A stretch of DNA of 64,000 nucleotides from Taudactylus pleione (lineage: Eukaryota > Chordata > Amphibia > Anura > Myobatrachidae): NCBI GenBank assembly GCA_031769625.1, contig JAUIMM010000003.1, forward strand, positions 332,501 to 396,500, in the 5' to 3' direction. Made by a program: the position numbers and the translations under genes. Shown here piece by piece: positions 1-11,253 of this stretch (positions within the stretch are counted from its first letter, which is position 1; every line of letters begins with the position of its first letter). The notes below the pieces were generated by a model that did not search any database, was not told where the DNA came from, and worked only from the letters and a program-made list of their open reading frames with translations.

Positions 1-430
1 GATCACGTCAGCCAGTTTCCCGATTGCATCCCCATCTTCCAGTATCTTATATAGGTGGATGTCATATGTTTTCCTAGATTTGTATATGTTCTTCAGATGT
101 TGCAAAAAAAAAAAAAAGATTTAGGACTTCGTAATCAAGCTTTACAAAAAATGTATACGGGGCGGTAAGTGCCCTAGAATATCAATGTTTAAATTACAAC
201 AAGAGCATTTGGGAGGTATTAATTTACCAGGTCTCAGGCAATAAGCATTGGCGTCTAATTATAGCCTAGCAGTGGATTGGATTCAGAGACGTAACGTTTT
301 TGGTGCCCTGGGCCAGAAAGAGCATTGGTCCCCCCCTGTTTTTTCATATAAGGACATAAGACACAAACCCATAATCTCCACAATTTCTGATGGCAGCCCA
401 ATTGTGGGGCAGATAGCTCCATGTGTAAGT
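1..430 (+). mobile_element. Degenerate L1/Tx1-type LINE ORF2 fragment, first part
   Basis: From about 192 the plus strand reads KLQQEHLGGINLPGLRQ, a stop, then ALASNYSLAVDWIQ. The GGxxLPxxxxY...A..L...VDW pattern is typical of the region downstream of the reverse transcriptase domain in L1/Tx1-type LINEs. The frame holds an internal stop, so it is a dead copy. The element appears to resume near 1360 after an inserted repeat. Confidence 0.55.
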
Positions 431-1220
431 CACTAGCGCACGCAGGTGGGTTTCTGAGTACCCAGAAATCCCCCAATCAGACTGGAGAGCAGGTACCATC
501 TTCTTAAGCCCCACCCCCCTTACAGCAAAATGCTGCGATTCGCGGGTCAGTCGGGATGAGGCGGAGCCAATATTACATTATTCTATTAGAATCGCATTAT
601 TTTGGCTCCGCCCCCTCCCGTTTGACCCGCGAATGACATGGTGCCAGCCTGCCAGGCCAAATCCTTATCAGGTCTACAAACCGCAGCTAAATGCAAGGTA
701 AGTGTGTGTGTAATGTATGTGTGACATACAGTAGGTGTGCGTGTCAGGTATGTGTGACATACAGTAGGTGTGCGTGTCAGGTATGTGTGACATACAGTAG
801 GTGTGCGTGTCAGGTATGTGCGACATACAGTAGGTGTGCGTGTCAGGTATGTGTGACATACAGTAGGTGTGCGTGTCAGGTATGTGTGACATATAGTAGG
901 TGTGCGTGTCAGGTATGTGTGACATACAGTAGGTGTGCGTGTCAGGTATGTGTGACATACAGTAGGTGTGCGTGTCAGGTATGTGTGACATACAGTAGGT
1001 GTGCGTGTCAGGTATGTGTAACATACAGTAGGTGTGCATGTCAGGTATGTGTGACATACAGTAGGTGTGCGTGTCAGGTATGTGTAACATACAGTAGGTG
1101 TGCGTGCGTGTCAGGTATGCGTGACATACAGTAGGTGTGCGTGTCAGGTATGTGTGACATACAGTAAGTGTGTGTGTAATGTATGTGTGACATACAGTAA
1201 GTGTGCGCGTCAGGTATGTG
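431..1220. mobile_element. Repeat element carrying an expanded 33-bp minisatellite
   Basis: Starting cactagcgcacgcagg, this element matches a second copy at 32698-33039 through its GC-rich body (two facing GGCGGAGCCAAT / TTGGCTCCGCC blocks) to the ggtctacaa...cagct...gcaaggtaagtgtgtgtg end. Here the terminal motif has expanded into tandem repeats, whereas the second copy has only about one unit. It interrupts the L1-like fragment. The class is unknown. Confidence 0.6.
701..1218. repeat. 33-bp minisatellite, about 15-16 units
   Basis: The unit contains gtgtgacatacagtaggtg followed by tgcgtgtcaggtat and recurs every 33 bases with few substitutions. A period of 11 codons without stops gives long open frames on both strands; these are artefacts, not genes. 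Confidence 0.95.
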
Positions 1221-1359
1221 AGACTTGTCGGGGACAAAAAAAAAAAAAGCTACAAGTGAGAATGATTATACACAGAAAACTGACAGGCCCAAAAAGCGCC
1301 CCTGCCCTTCAGTGCCCTGTGTACATGGCACATGTTGCACCACCCTAGCCCTGATTGGA

Positions 1360-2345
1360 TTAAGGGCACTAATACATATACTACACATTCTATGGAACAA
1401 ACTTTCAGTCCAAATTGTAAATTACTATCTCTTTTACACGCACATCCATTATCTTTCCCTGCTGAAATTAAAGAAAATATTTTAATTCATACAACATGTT
1501 TAGCATGACGTAAAGTTAGATCTATCTAAATCTTCATCATTGTTTTTGCCTTTATGGGGTTATCCTTCGTTTTCACCTGGCAGACTTTGCATTGATTTTA
1601 TAGATGGCATACTAATGGTTTATGTTTTATTTATCAATTTTTGCAAGAGAGTCATTTATAACCACTCACGAGATCTCAGTTACAAGAGAAATGTTGTTTA
1701 TTACCGATTCCAATATTCCCATTCTTGCAAGCCATGAGTAATGTTCATACTACATTACAGGGTCTTTCCAAAGAGGATTTGACTCGGGGAATACAGGGTT
1801 CTTTTACCACATCTTTTATATATTCCTATGTAATATTCCTCCTATAATATATTCCTCACTTCATTATCATCTTGGAGACTTGTAGGATGGGGTTAATAAA
1901 GTGGCTGGAAGATTTGTACAGATTTATCAGTGGAGGATATCACTAGATTTTGCTTTAAGATGAACAAACAATTAGTCTTAAAATATCACATAGTGCATAT
2001 TATACTCCCAAATTAAAATAAATTATTGGCGATGCAACTAATTAAAATTGCTATAGGTGTAAGGTCCCGGAGGCAGACAACCTTCATTGTTTATGGGGTG
2101 TCCACAGAGTCAGGCATTTTGGGATGGAATTAAATTGTTATACAGTATAAGAAATGCTTTAAAAATGTATTTCACAATTACTAAAGAATGGGCTTTGTGG
2201 AATATATAATCAGATATTTCCACTTCGGGATTCACGAAAAGGAATCGACTGCTTCTTATTAAATTGGCAGTAAAAAAAAATACTTTTATTGCAAATAATA
2301 GAACCATGTTCATCCTCGTTAACATGAATGTGTCCTAGAATATTA
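1360..2345 (+). mobile_element. L1/Tx1-type LINE ORF2 fragment, C-terminal part
   Basis: With frameshifts and stops, the plus strand reads LLHAHPLSFPAEIKENILIH near 1430 and later a CYRCKVPEADNLHCLWGVH segment near 2047-2105. That is the Cys/His-bearing C-terminal region of L1-type ORF2, usually followed by a phrase like RxFW. It seems to be the continuation of the fragment at 1-430. No poly(A) end was recognised before the Helitron remnant. Confidence 0.5.
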
Positions 2346-2358
2346 TATCTATTTGTGA

Positions 2359-2815
2359 CTAGCTGGAGTATCCGGCGTTGCCCGGGATTTTAAGTTAGGT
2401 TAACACATCATCCTCCAACAAACCTCTCCTTTGGCAGGCCTCACGAAAAGTGTGACAAACTTCCCCATCAACAGTCCTAAGGTCTTAGAAGGAAGTATGA
2501 CCTGTAACGGTGTAAAGCTTCAGAGATAGAAGCATTCAAAATTTGTCGGATGTACAGTGTAAACACGGCCAAGAGCTTCTGTTGCTCTGATACCAGGATA
2601 ACCATCTACAGCGACTCCCTGTTTTCTGCGCATAAAAACTTTTCGAGAAGCATTCCATGTGTAATATTTTGGCAGCTCACAGTACAGCAGGGTCCTTGTA
2701 AAGTCATAATTTTGACACAGTTCAAAGAAAGAATTCAATGTTTTTGCGTAATTTGGTATAGTCAGAGAGGTGAGAATGCTGGCAAAGCCTGCTAAAGCTC
2801 TCTTCGATAATAAAC
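2359..2815 (-). mobile_element. Internally deleted Helitron (helicase fragment joined to 3' terminus)
   Basis: On the minus strand, pieces of the Helitron helicase are readable with frameshifts: ELCQNYDFTRTLLYCELPKY, GYPGIRATEALGRVYTVHP and ECFYL, then LRTVDGEVCHTFREACQRRG. The sequence runs within about 40 bases into a terminal hairpin (cccgggcaacgccgg) and then CTAG followed by T, the hallmark 3' end of Helitrons (hairpin, CTRR, inserted between A and T). No 5' TC end is visible. The coding fragment is dead. Confidence 0.75.
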
Positions 2816-2870
2816 ATTAAGATCATGACTAAACATGACAACACAAAATCTCGCTCCGAGGCCCCACAAT

Positions 2871-3691
2871 GGGCCATATTCAATTTGGGAGTGAAAAGTC
2901 TGTGCTGGACTTTTTGCTCCACATCGGAGGTTTGAGTGGGGATAAAGTATCGGGCGCGTGCCTGCTTATCCGTACAATTTAAAAGGTGTGGAATCGAGAC
3001 CCGGCGAAAAACTGACTGGTGAAAAGTCCTCTGAATTTTCGGGAATTGATCCTGGGACACCCCAAAATATGTCCTGACATGGGGAATCACTGTAGGTACC
3101 CCCGATTTGGCCTTCTGCATATTGTCGGGATTTTTAAATAGCGACGGCAGGTGTTTTTTCCCAACTTTGAAGAAGTGATGAAGAATAGCACGTTTTTTGG
3201 GGGGCAAAAATTAACTATGCCCATCAAATTTGGGGTACATCAAAATGGGTGCAAGCATATTTTTAAGTCCCTAAAGTGCATTTTGTATATCCTTCAAAAA
3301 TGCACCTGCTGCTACAACCCGCATTCTTTTAAACACCTGCCGCATACTTGGGAACTCCCCCTGAATTAATTTCATTATTTAAAAACTTGTTCCCCATATA
3401 TTTTTTTTTTTAACCCCAAAACTAAAATAATTTTTTTGGGGTGTCCCTATATTTTTTTTTTAAACTTTTTTTTTTACAAAAAAGCCTGCGCCCCTGAACC
3501 CCAATTCTGCACTTTTTTTCACCATGTAAAACATGGTGAAAACTTATCCCCATTTTTTTTTCAAAGACTTATCGCACCAGCGAAAAGTCTTTGAAATTGA
3601 AAACGGGAATAATTCAAACATGCGAAAATGACGCCATCGGTGATAATTTTTCGCCGATTCCGACTTTTCGCAGCCAAATTGAATATGGCCC
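2871..3691. mobile_element. MITE, 821 bp, with perfect 18-bp terminal inverted repeats
   Basis: Both ends carry gggccatattcaatttgg as inverted repeats, and aat flanks both sides (2868-2870 and 3692-3694), consistent with a 3-bp target duplication. No transposase frame is present; the interior is partly T-rich. The 3-bp duplication suggests PIF/Harbinger-like mobilisation. Confidence 0.75.
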
Positions 3692-3694
3692 AAT

Positions 3695-5395
3695 GAGCGT
3701 ACAGCAAAAATTGTGTTTTTTAATTAATTAAAAATGAACAGTAATTAATTTTGATTTCAAATGTTTTTAGTTGCCCGATTTTCAACGCGGGAAATGGAAA
3801 TCGTGTAATTTAGGTAGGATACGATCCGATGCGTGCTCTTAAAACGTATCGTATGATCAGATGTGCAGCCCATCATATCTATCGTTATCGTATGCAGATT
3901 GTGCCGTGTATGTGTGCATGCCATGCATCGCGCGTCCGACCGGCGTCATTTCAGTGACATTTTGAAGTGCATGTTCTTTCAATGACCTCTCCTAAACTGC
4001 AGATCGATCATATTGTGAGATCGTATGTACATCGTGTGTCAATCGTGCGGCCAGGACTGCCAGGGAGCTGCCGGAAAGATCAAGGGATAACGTAAGATGA
4101 ATCTTATCTTATGCTGGTCATACTAGTGTATGGCCAGCATTAGAGATTCCTGAGAGGGGTTTTCCATGTTGAATTTCTAATAATGGTACATTTTTCATGT
4201 TCTACTCTTATGCAGTTGATGATTATTATAGGTTGGATATTCATTGGTTAAAGGTGCTGCCCCACCTAGAAAAAAAACAGCCCTGTGCTGAAATCGATTG
4301 GGCAGGTGTTCTCAACTTCAATCCCCAATATCTCCAGCAGGTCATGTTTTGTGGAGTTCTTTAATCATGCAGAGGTGAGTTATTTAAATTTTTTTTGCTT
4401 GGTCGATAATAATCACAAATGCTTCCACAAACACAAAAATTCAATACGTGACCTGTTCGGAACACTTGGGGACTGAGGTTGAGAACCCATCAGTGACACC
4501 TGGATAACAGTGGTACAACAGGAATGGTACCCTTCATCATCGTATGGGACAAATCAGATTTGTCATGCCTCTTACCCATGAGGCCATGACCCTTTTTTCG
4601 GGTGCACGTCTCATGTACCTATTTGAAAGTAAGGGATGGGGGCAATGCTCTTACTGGCCCAGGGCACCAAAAAGTCTAGTCATGGCTCTGCCCTGCACTA
4701 GGGTAGTCCCACATCATTGGTGCAGTGGGTGTGAGTTAATTGAACAAATTGTACTATGGGCTAAATGTAATAGGGTGCGTATAAGTGTGAGTATAGCGCT
4801 ATACTCACTTTTTTAGAACTCACGCAACGTAATGGGATGCGAGAACGTGCAAACTCGCATGTTTCTCACATTTCCACAACTCACACTGCCGAAACTCGCA
4901 TCCAGATGTTTTTCCATGGAAAACATATAACTCGGCCAATGCTTTTAACTCGCACAATTTTTCTTACCTAAAACTGCAAAATAATAAACTTGCTCCAGGC
5001 TAGCATGAGCGGGTGCGAGCTACACAGAGGCATGCGCAGATCAGTGAGGTCCGTGAAGGCTTTTGTGTGAAAAAAGCTATAAAAGTGTTAAAAAATGTAT
5101 TTTTAAAAACGACGTCCTCCTTAAAAACACAACCAGCACCGGGCTTTTCTGAGCTGAGCCTGGTTGTGAAAATATGGGGGGGGGGGGGGGGAACGGAGAA
5201 CCACAAGTACCAGCATGCGGGGTATTAAGGGCCCGCTGTTACCTCTAGTTCACCTGCAAAAGTGATATAAAAAAAAAGACAGGACACACACATCAAAGGT
5301 TTGAATCTTTTATTAGACATGTACTCACTCATTCACTCACTACATACCTTGTCCCTAGTGCCGGTCTGTTCCTTTGCCTGGTAGAATCCACATGG
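3695..5395. other. No gene; short palindromes and a G run
   Basis: There is no convincing coding sequence. A 30-bp near-palindrome lies at 4111-4140 (atgctggtca / tggccagcat arms). A perfect 22-bp palindrome centred on agcgct lies at 4787-4808. A 16-base G run lies at 5176-5191. The 3770-4140 stretch, rich in cgta and gatcgt motifs, looks like an eroded MITE. Confidence 0.4.
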
Positions 5396-5399
5396 GGGG

Positions 5400-5515
5400 T
5401 ATGTGTGGGGAGTCCTGGAGGTAGGCGGGCGGCCGGGAGACAGCCAGAAGCTCCACCCGATTTTCAGGAGCCTCCCGGCCATTTCCAGCAGTGTAGGCAA
5501 GTATGACACACACAC
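5400..5515 (-). repeat. Copy of a CCCGG-rich repeat, also at 14411
   Basis: On the minus strand this reads ttgcctacactgctgg, then ggccgggaggctcc and gaaaatcggg. The same order of motifs (ttgcctaccctcccg, gccgggagcctcccg, attttcgggtg) occurs at 14411-14500 on the plus strand, so the two are members of one repeat family of unknown class. Confidence 0.4.
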
Positions 5516-5519
5516 ACTT

Positions 5520-6655
5520 TCATTTTTTATTTTTTGTTGTATTTTACAGTAAACAAAAAAATTAAGTGATTTTTTTATTGCTACCAGTTAATGTTCTGAC
5601 TGCCGGAACCATTGCTGTGAGTCAGCTGTAAAGTCATCTTTCCCAGACTTGCTGAACAGGCTCAGGCACAGCACCTCTACCCTCTACTGGAAAGTATGTT
5701 TGCTCCTAGTAAAAGTTCTCGAACTAGAGGAGAAAGTGCTGGCATGTGCTGACAATGGCTGTCACTGCACCTGTCTGACCTAATTCTGCCAGTCCTGTCA
5801 CCACCTCCCCCGTTATCACCAGCGAGCGAGGAGCCATCACACTGGGCCTAGTCTCTGTATTGATAACAGAAATCAGGCTGAATTATTAATGCTAATCGCT
5901 TAAGTGATTTAAATGATCGCTTTGCAGGATGAATTGTTTCCACCCCTATAAAGTGTGGCTGGCTCGGTGACAGCCAGCTAGCCAGCAGCTGGTGACCAGG
6001 ACAGACTGGAAGCGGCTAGCAGTTCAGGCAGCCAACAGATGGACAGCGGGGCTTATACACTTCATTCTGTAGCCTATTAACACATACAGGCTGCCCCCCC
6101 CCACCCTCCCCTTCTTCCATACAAGGCAGCGAGGATCACCATTGTCTACAAGCCCTGCAGGTTTCAGTGACCCCTCAGCCTCGCCGTGTTCCCTGCATTG
6201 CACATATTGCAGGAACCTTTCAGGCCTGTTTGAGTGGTGACAAAGGTCTCATTTGAGTGATGTGTTGGGATAAACCAGCCCTTTTTAAGGTGTCAGGAGT
6301 TACAGCATGTAAACCGAGACTTCTTTTGAAGATCCCTTCTCCCCCCATTGTGCTGTGGCTGTTAGTTAACCTCTCACGGTGCTGTGCTCTTTACACGCTG
6401 ACCTTCTCACCACAGGGAAAAGCTCCAGCTTTTTTCCTTTTTTTTTTGTGAATAGGGACACAGTGATTAGCTTCCACAATATAAGGCCATCCGAAGAATT
6501 CAAACATCTCAAAGGCTACGCTAGAATCTCTTCGGGGGTCTCGGGTGGTTGCCCTGCTGCAGAACCTCTTTACGTGCCCTGTGAAGCAGCTTAGCTTACC
6601 CAGAGGCACCGTCATGAGACCGGATATCAATTTAAGCCCTAGGGCAGATTTTCCC
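5520..6655. other. No gene; contains a candidate conserved noncoding stretch
   Basis: There is no coding evidence. Around 5855-5945 is a block with gaattattaatgctaatcg and cttaagtgatttaaatgatc, dense in TAAT-type homeodomain sites and free of obvious repeats, which could be regulatory DNA of the DDX31/BARHL1 interval. The rest (a hexanucleotide-rich gccagc stretch near 5960-6030 and T-rich DNA near 6430) shows nothing recognisable. Confidence 0.3.
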
Positions 6656-6659
6656 ATTT

Positions 6660-7140
6660 TGCACGCAGGGATGCAGACGCACGCAATCGGCCGATGTTCG
6701 CAGTCTGCGCATGTGTCTAGGTCACAGTGTGAGAACCGCTCACTGCGTCCGCAAAAGCGAGCGCAGTGAATACACAGACCCAGGAAAGTGATTGGAAGGA
6801 AGTGCCGTTTGTGGGTGGTTATGGGGAGTGGTCGGCCGCTCGTAGGCGTGCCAGTACGTTCGCACCCTGTTACTGGGGCGTGCATAAATTAGCCACTGAG
6901 ATGCCGGACGCAGCCCTGGCGTCCCTCTGCGTGCAGGAAGTCTCTCAACTCCTGGGTCAGGTCTACTTTTAATCTGCGTGCGGATCCGATGTTACTCGAT
7001 GTTCCCGACGTTTTCTCATCAGTACGGATGTTAAATCCTGACTGCATACCTATCAATTCACAAGGAATTAGTGACATGTAATTGTGCTTAAATGACGTCG
7101 CTAGTTTCAAGAGAATTGATTGGCCGAATATTGCTGCAAT
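6660..7140. mobile_element. Eroded member of the Harbinger-like MITE family
   Basis: The interior holds gatgttcgcagtctgcgcatg, gtttgtgggtggttatgggg and ggcgtgcataaattag in the same order as in the well-preserved copies at 26092, 34594 and 37815. Ends are too decayed to define terminal repeats. Confidence 0.45.
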
Positions 7141-8559
7141 ACACAAAATGGCACCTGCACGGCGAGTAGATGGCAGTATCTATTTAAGCACTGGTTGGGG
7201 TGGCAAGAGAGACACAAAAAGATCATTACCGTCATAAATATATCACATTATTATGATGCAGCAGTAAAAGCCACAATATATATATGTTAAATGAACTTAT
7301 ATCCCAAAGTATCTTTCACCAAGCTTTAAAAATCCCACTTTGCTTAGATTCCAAATTAATATATGCAGTACGTTTGAACCACAGTGTTTACCCAGAATCC
7401 TTTGTTGCTGTATCCAGGCCATGTTCTGACGTTACAAATGAAGCTGATATATGCCCACATACTGATATAATATATAAACCAGCAATGAAGAAAGCACCTA
7501 TCAGCTTCGGAGAAGAATGAGTGATCAGCCAATCAGAAGCGGCTTCCAAGAATAGGCGGCCATCATTATCAATATCATCATTGTGTACATGCTATAGCCT
7601 TCAGGCACCCGCTGGTGATCCGGCTGCTCGCAGGCGTGGGCCTCATTCACTATTACAGGAACACACCCTAACTATATGTCAGACTTTATTTGATCACCCC
7701 TCCCCCATCTCGTCTCCCCAGTGGTAAGGAGATGCAAGTGTAAAATGTGACCTGATCTGCTTACTGGCGCAGGTGTATAATTTTATTTTTCCAGTGCACA
7801 TGCCCAGTAGACGGGGGCTGGTGCTGAATATAAAGTTAACAGATTTAAAATGTATACTTTAAACTTGAAGAATTTGCGCCTGTTTTCAAGAGCAAGAACT
7901 ACTTTATTTTATCTGCACCACAAACGCCTAACTCTCCAACTTTCTAAGAACAAGGGTTCTGGTACGTATTAGCCCATAGAAGCCTTGACATAAATAGCTG
8001 GGGGTGAGGACAAATAGTTTGCTCTTGTTTTGTAATTCAACATGAGATACGCCGTGCATGGTAATGCCCCTTAATTGTGTGTGCGTGTGATTTACACACA
8101 TCCATTCACATCATGGAATGTATTTTTTATTTTATTTTTTTAAAAAGGAAAAAAAATCTAATGAAAGAATTTTTTTTTTTTTTTTAAATAACAAAAATAT
8201 TTTTTTTAATTGAACCAATATAAACTACAGTTATTTTTGTTCTAGAATAATTTATTTTTATCTTTCAAAACAGATAATTTTTTTTTAAAAAATTCTGTAT
8301 ACTCCCCCTGCAAATTGCCTGAGTGTTAGCAGTAAAACCAACGCAGTTAACCCTTTCTTACTTAGTTTGCAGTTTGTCAATAATATTTAACCCCCCCCCT
8401 CCCCTTAAAATGCATTCACCACATTGTTTGCAAATTCTATTAAGTTTAACTTTAAGGATTTTCTCTCCTTCTTTTCATATTAATTTGAGGTGTTTTTTTT
8501 TTGTTTTTTTCTCTCCAGCCACCATATTTTATTTTTTTTTGCAAAATGCGCAGCAGCTA
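7141..8559. other. No recognisable gene or element
   Basis: Short open frames here (for example near 7284-7520) show no family resemblance I can name. From 8110 to 8310 and 8460 to 8540 the DNA is AT-rich and low complexity. I see nothing else. Confidence 0.3.
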
Positions 8560-9370
8560 ATTAAGTCGATAAGGCCTCATTCCTTTGTGATTGGCGACGG
8601 TTTTGCATGTGAAAGGGCCGTGGCTAAATCCTTTGCTATGGATATGGTAGGCAAAAGGGATTGTCCCTAGATCGGGGTTAATGAAGTGACAGAGGAGTTT
8701 ATATACACCAGCCTGCAAACAACATATGCACACACAATACCGCAGCCTCATGAAACAAACTAAAGAAAAATCCAACATGGATTGACTTAAACCCAGGGGA
8801 TAAGTGGTTTAAATTAATCTCATTGAATAAGAAAGACACCAAACAAAACTCTTTAAAATCATATTAAAAATCTATCAAAGACAACTTGCGGTAGGGGGTG
8901 TGGAACGCTTGGATGAGGGAAGGGGAAGGGTGGGGGGCTGCCGGCAGTTCTTTTGCATTTGCACAGACAAAATGTAAATCAAAAAAACAGATTCTCCAAT
9001 ATTTAATTTTCCTTGTACCTCGGAGAGACATTAATGAAACACAACGCTCTGCAGCAAGTTTATCAGACAGTGCTTAAAGCAGGACCGTGTACTGTGCCTT
9101 TGCTAGTTTGATATCATATTAATTTAATGTAGACCCCCAATTAATTGATGGGCTGTCCTTTAGCGCCTGTGATACAGGGCGGAATTCTTTTTAATCTGGA
9201 AGAGAATTTATTCTCTAGGAAGAACCCATCTTAGATCTACTTTTACAGGAAGTGAACACGTTTAAGGAACTGGCCGTGTAGAGATTTATAATCAAAACCT
9301 CAACGACGGACAACATTCAAAATGGAAGGACTGCAATCCCCGGGATTGGGTCCGGGCTGTTCAGAAATTG
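8560..9370. promoter_or_regulatory. Candidate conserved noncoding element(s) in DDX31 3' flank
   Basis: This block of about 800 bp contains no identifiable transposon and no coding frame, yet has a non-random texture of AT-rich homeodomain-type motifs (ggtttaaattaatctcattg, gacattaatgaaac, cccaattaattgatgggc, atatcatattaatttaatg) mixed with GC-balanced unique sequence. BARHL1 is the 3' neighbour of DDX31 in human, and developmental homeobox genes often have enhancers in neighbouring genes. The call is inference from texture only. Confidence 0.3.
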
Positions 9371-9429
9371 ATCTTTACATGAATGTACTGCTGAATGACT
9401 ACCATTAGCTTAATGGTCTTAAACGTAAA

Positions 9430-10190
9430 ATATCTTAATATGTATAGTTTGAGCAGAGAAGGGAAATGGGGGGACATGATAGAAACGTTCAAATATATAA
9501 AGGGTTTTAACAAGGTAAAGGAAGGAGACATTCCTCAAAGAAAGAAGAGGACATGTTCTGAAACTAGAGGGTGGTAGGTTCAGGGGAAATGTGAGGAAAA
9601 ATTACTTCACAGAAAGGGTAGTGGACAAGTGGAATAGCCTCCCATCAGAGGTGGTAGAGGCTAATGGTGCGTACACACTGGGCGATAAAGTGGACGACTG
9701 AACGATAACGATATCATTATCGTTCAGTCGTCCACTTTATTGTCCATTTTTAACACCAAAAAGATGAACGATGACGACGACGCGCGTTCCCGCGGGTCGT
9801 TCGTCATCATCGTTCATCGGGCTGACATGCAGGCCAACCTGACGACCTCGTCAGGTTGCTGCATGTCAGGGAATGGGGGAGAGAGCCCAGCGCTGAACGA
9901 TATCGTTAATTATATCGTTCAGCGGCTGTGCTCATTGTCATGAACGACATTGAGCACAGCCTGCCGGGGACAACACTACACGATATCGCTCAGGGAGCAT
10001 ATCGTGTAGTGTGTACCCACCATAAGACAGTAGAGCAATTTAAACATGCATGGGATAGACATAAGGATATCCTTCAGAAGGATCAATAAGGGTTGAGGTA
10101 ATAATATGTTTAAAAATGGGGCAGACTAGATGGGCCAAGTGGTTCTTATCTGCCGTCAAATTCTACGTTTCTATGTTTCAAATTCTATGT
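9430..10190 (+). mobile_element. CR1/L2-type LINE ORF2 C-terminal fragment, split by a MITE
   Basis: Before the MITE the frame reads MIETFKYIKGFNKVKEG, then NYFTERVVDKWNSLPSEVVE; after it (from about 10026) it continues TVEQFKHAWDRHKDILQKD and a stop. The FxxRVVxxWNxLPxEVV and FKxxxDxH pattern is the C-terminal part of CR1/Jockey-type LINE polyproteins. The copy is truncated at 5'. Its tail reads tagatgggccaagtggttc and ttctatgtttc. Confidence 0.7.
9665..10022. mobile_element. MITE with gtgcgtacacact ends, TSD taa
   Basis: The ends are tggtgcgtacacact and agtgtgtacccacca, flanked by taa on both sides (9662-9664, 10023-10025). It interrupts the CR1-type LINE within coding sequence, so the insertion is younger than the LINE. 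The interior is a chain of short palindromes built from aacgata / tatcgtt. The 3-bp TNA-type duplication points to PIF/Harbinger-type mobilisation. Confidence 0.8.
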
Positions 10191-10844
10191 ATAATGGACC
10201 TAAAGTTACCACATGTGGATAGAATTTAAGACTTTTCACACTATGCGACATTGAAGGTGCGCTAATTAGCGGAGCGTATCTTACGTTTTCACACTTGCTA
10301 ACAAATTACGGGGCTGTAGACTCCTAGGCATTTTAGTGGCAGCTGAGGTGTAATGGCGCATTTTCACATAGGTAGAATTAAGTGAGAGCGTCCTGACGCA
10401 ATTGTGGGCTATGCGGAGATGCGCATTTTGCTTCCAGTATTAGATGCTGCAAAACCGCGCTGTTGATGATAAGTAGCAAACCAAGCATTTGAATGGCGAC
10501 GGTCAGCTCTGTATATAGGGGAATATTTGTATCTATTACCATTTACAAAATGCCGAAGCATCTACAGCCGGTTTGCTTTCAACTCCGTTTTATGTTCTGC
10601 ATTTATACCTTCTTTTGGTGTTCACTTAATGCTTTTCTTATGTGATCGGCTATTTAGGCTGACCACTGTTTATGTTAATAGACTTACATTACAGACAGGA
10701 AGTCTGACATGCATTGGGGAAAAGAAAAACCTGTTCCACCTGTAATAATTGTTGTTAGTTCTGAGATGCTCCTGAAACATTTTTCATACACAGCATTTGT
10801 ACATTTTGTTACTGTTTAATAGACCATAATGGTCCTCTAACCAA
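10191..10844. other. No gene seen
   Basis: This is intergenic DNA downstream of DDX31. The 10220-10470 part, with ttcacactatgcgacattg and ttttcacacttgctaac phrases, has the look of an old inverted-repeat element, but ends could not be defined. Confidence 0.25.
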
Positions 10845-11225
10845 GAGCGTATCTATAATGGGTGCAGGGTGTGTGGGGAACACGGGTCTAGGGGGCCCCC
10901 GCACCGCACACCCTGCACTCATAATATTACTTACCTCTCCGGAGTGCCACGGTGGTGCGGGGGTCCGGCGCTGTATAACGACTGGAAAATGGCCACAACG
11001 GCCATTTTCCCATGGTTTACGCATGCGCAGTACAGGGAAAATGGCTGCCGCAGCCATTTTCCCGGTGACCTGTGCATACACTGTAGACACAGGGCACACT
11101 CTAGTGCCAAGAGTCTACAATTCCAGCGCTGGCCGAGCACAGCTCAGTGCGCTGCCGGGCGGAGAGGAGGGGGCCCGTGTCGGAGACTGCACACGGGCCC
11201 CCTCCTCTCTAGAAACGTCCCTGCC
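10845..11225. repeat. GC-rich repeat with three strong hairpins
   Basis: Three stems are visible: ggaaaatggcc / ggccattttcc at 10984-11010; gggaaaatggctg / cagccattttccc with a 3-base loop at 11035-11063; and an 18-bp perfect stem (agaggagggggcccgtgt) around a 10-base loop at 11163-11208. No terminal repeats or target duplication were identified. The class is unknown. Confidence 0.5.
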
Positions 11226-11253
11226 TCTAACACACCACTGTTATGACTAATTA

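Noticed and set aside
255..476. Possible small gene on the minus strand
   Set aside because: The plus strand here is L1-type ORF2 text, so this frame is a shadow.
674..1237. Long open frames on both strands (187 and 147 codons)
   Set aside because: They are translations of the 33-bp minisatellite, whose length is a multiple of three and lacks stops. No start context, splice signal or domain supports a protein.
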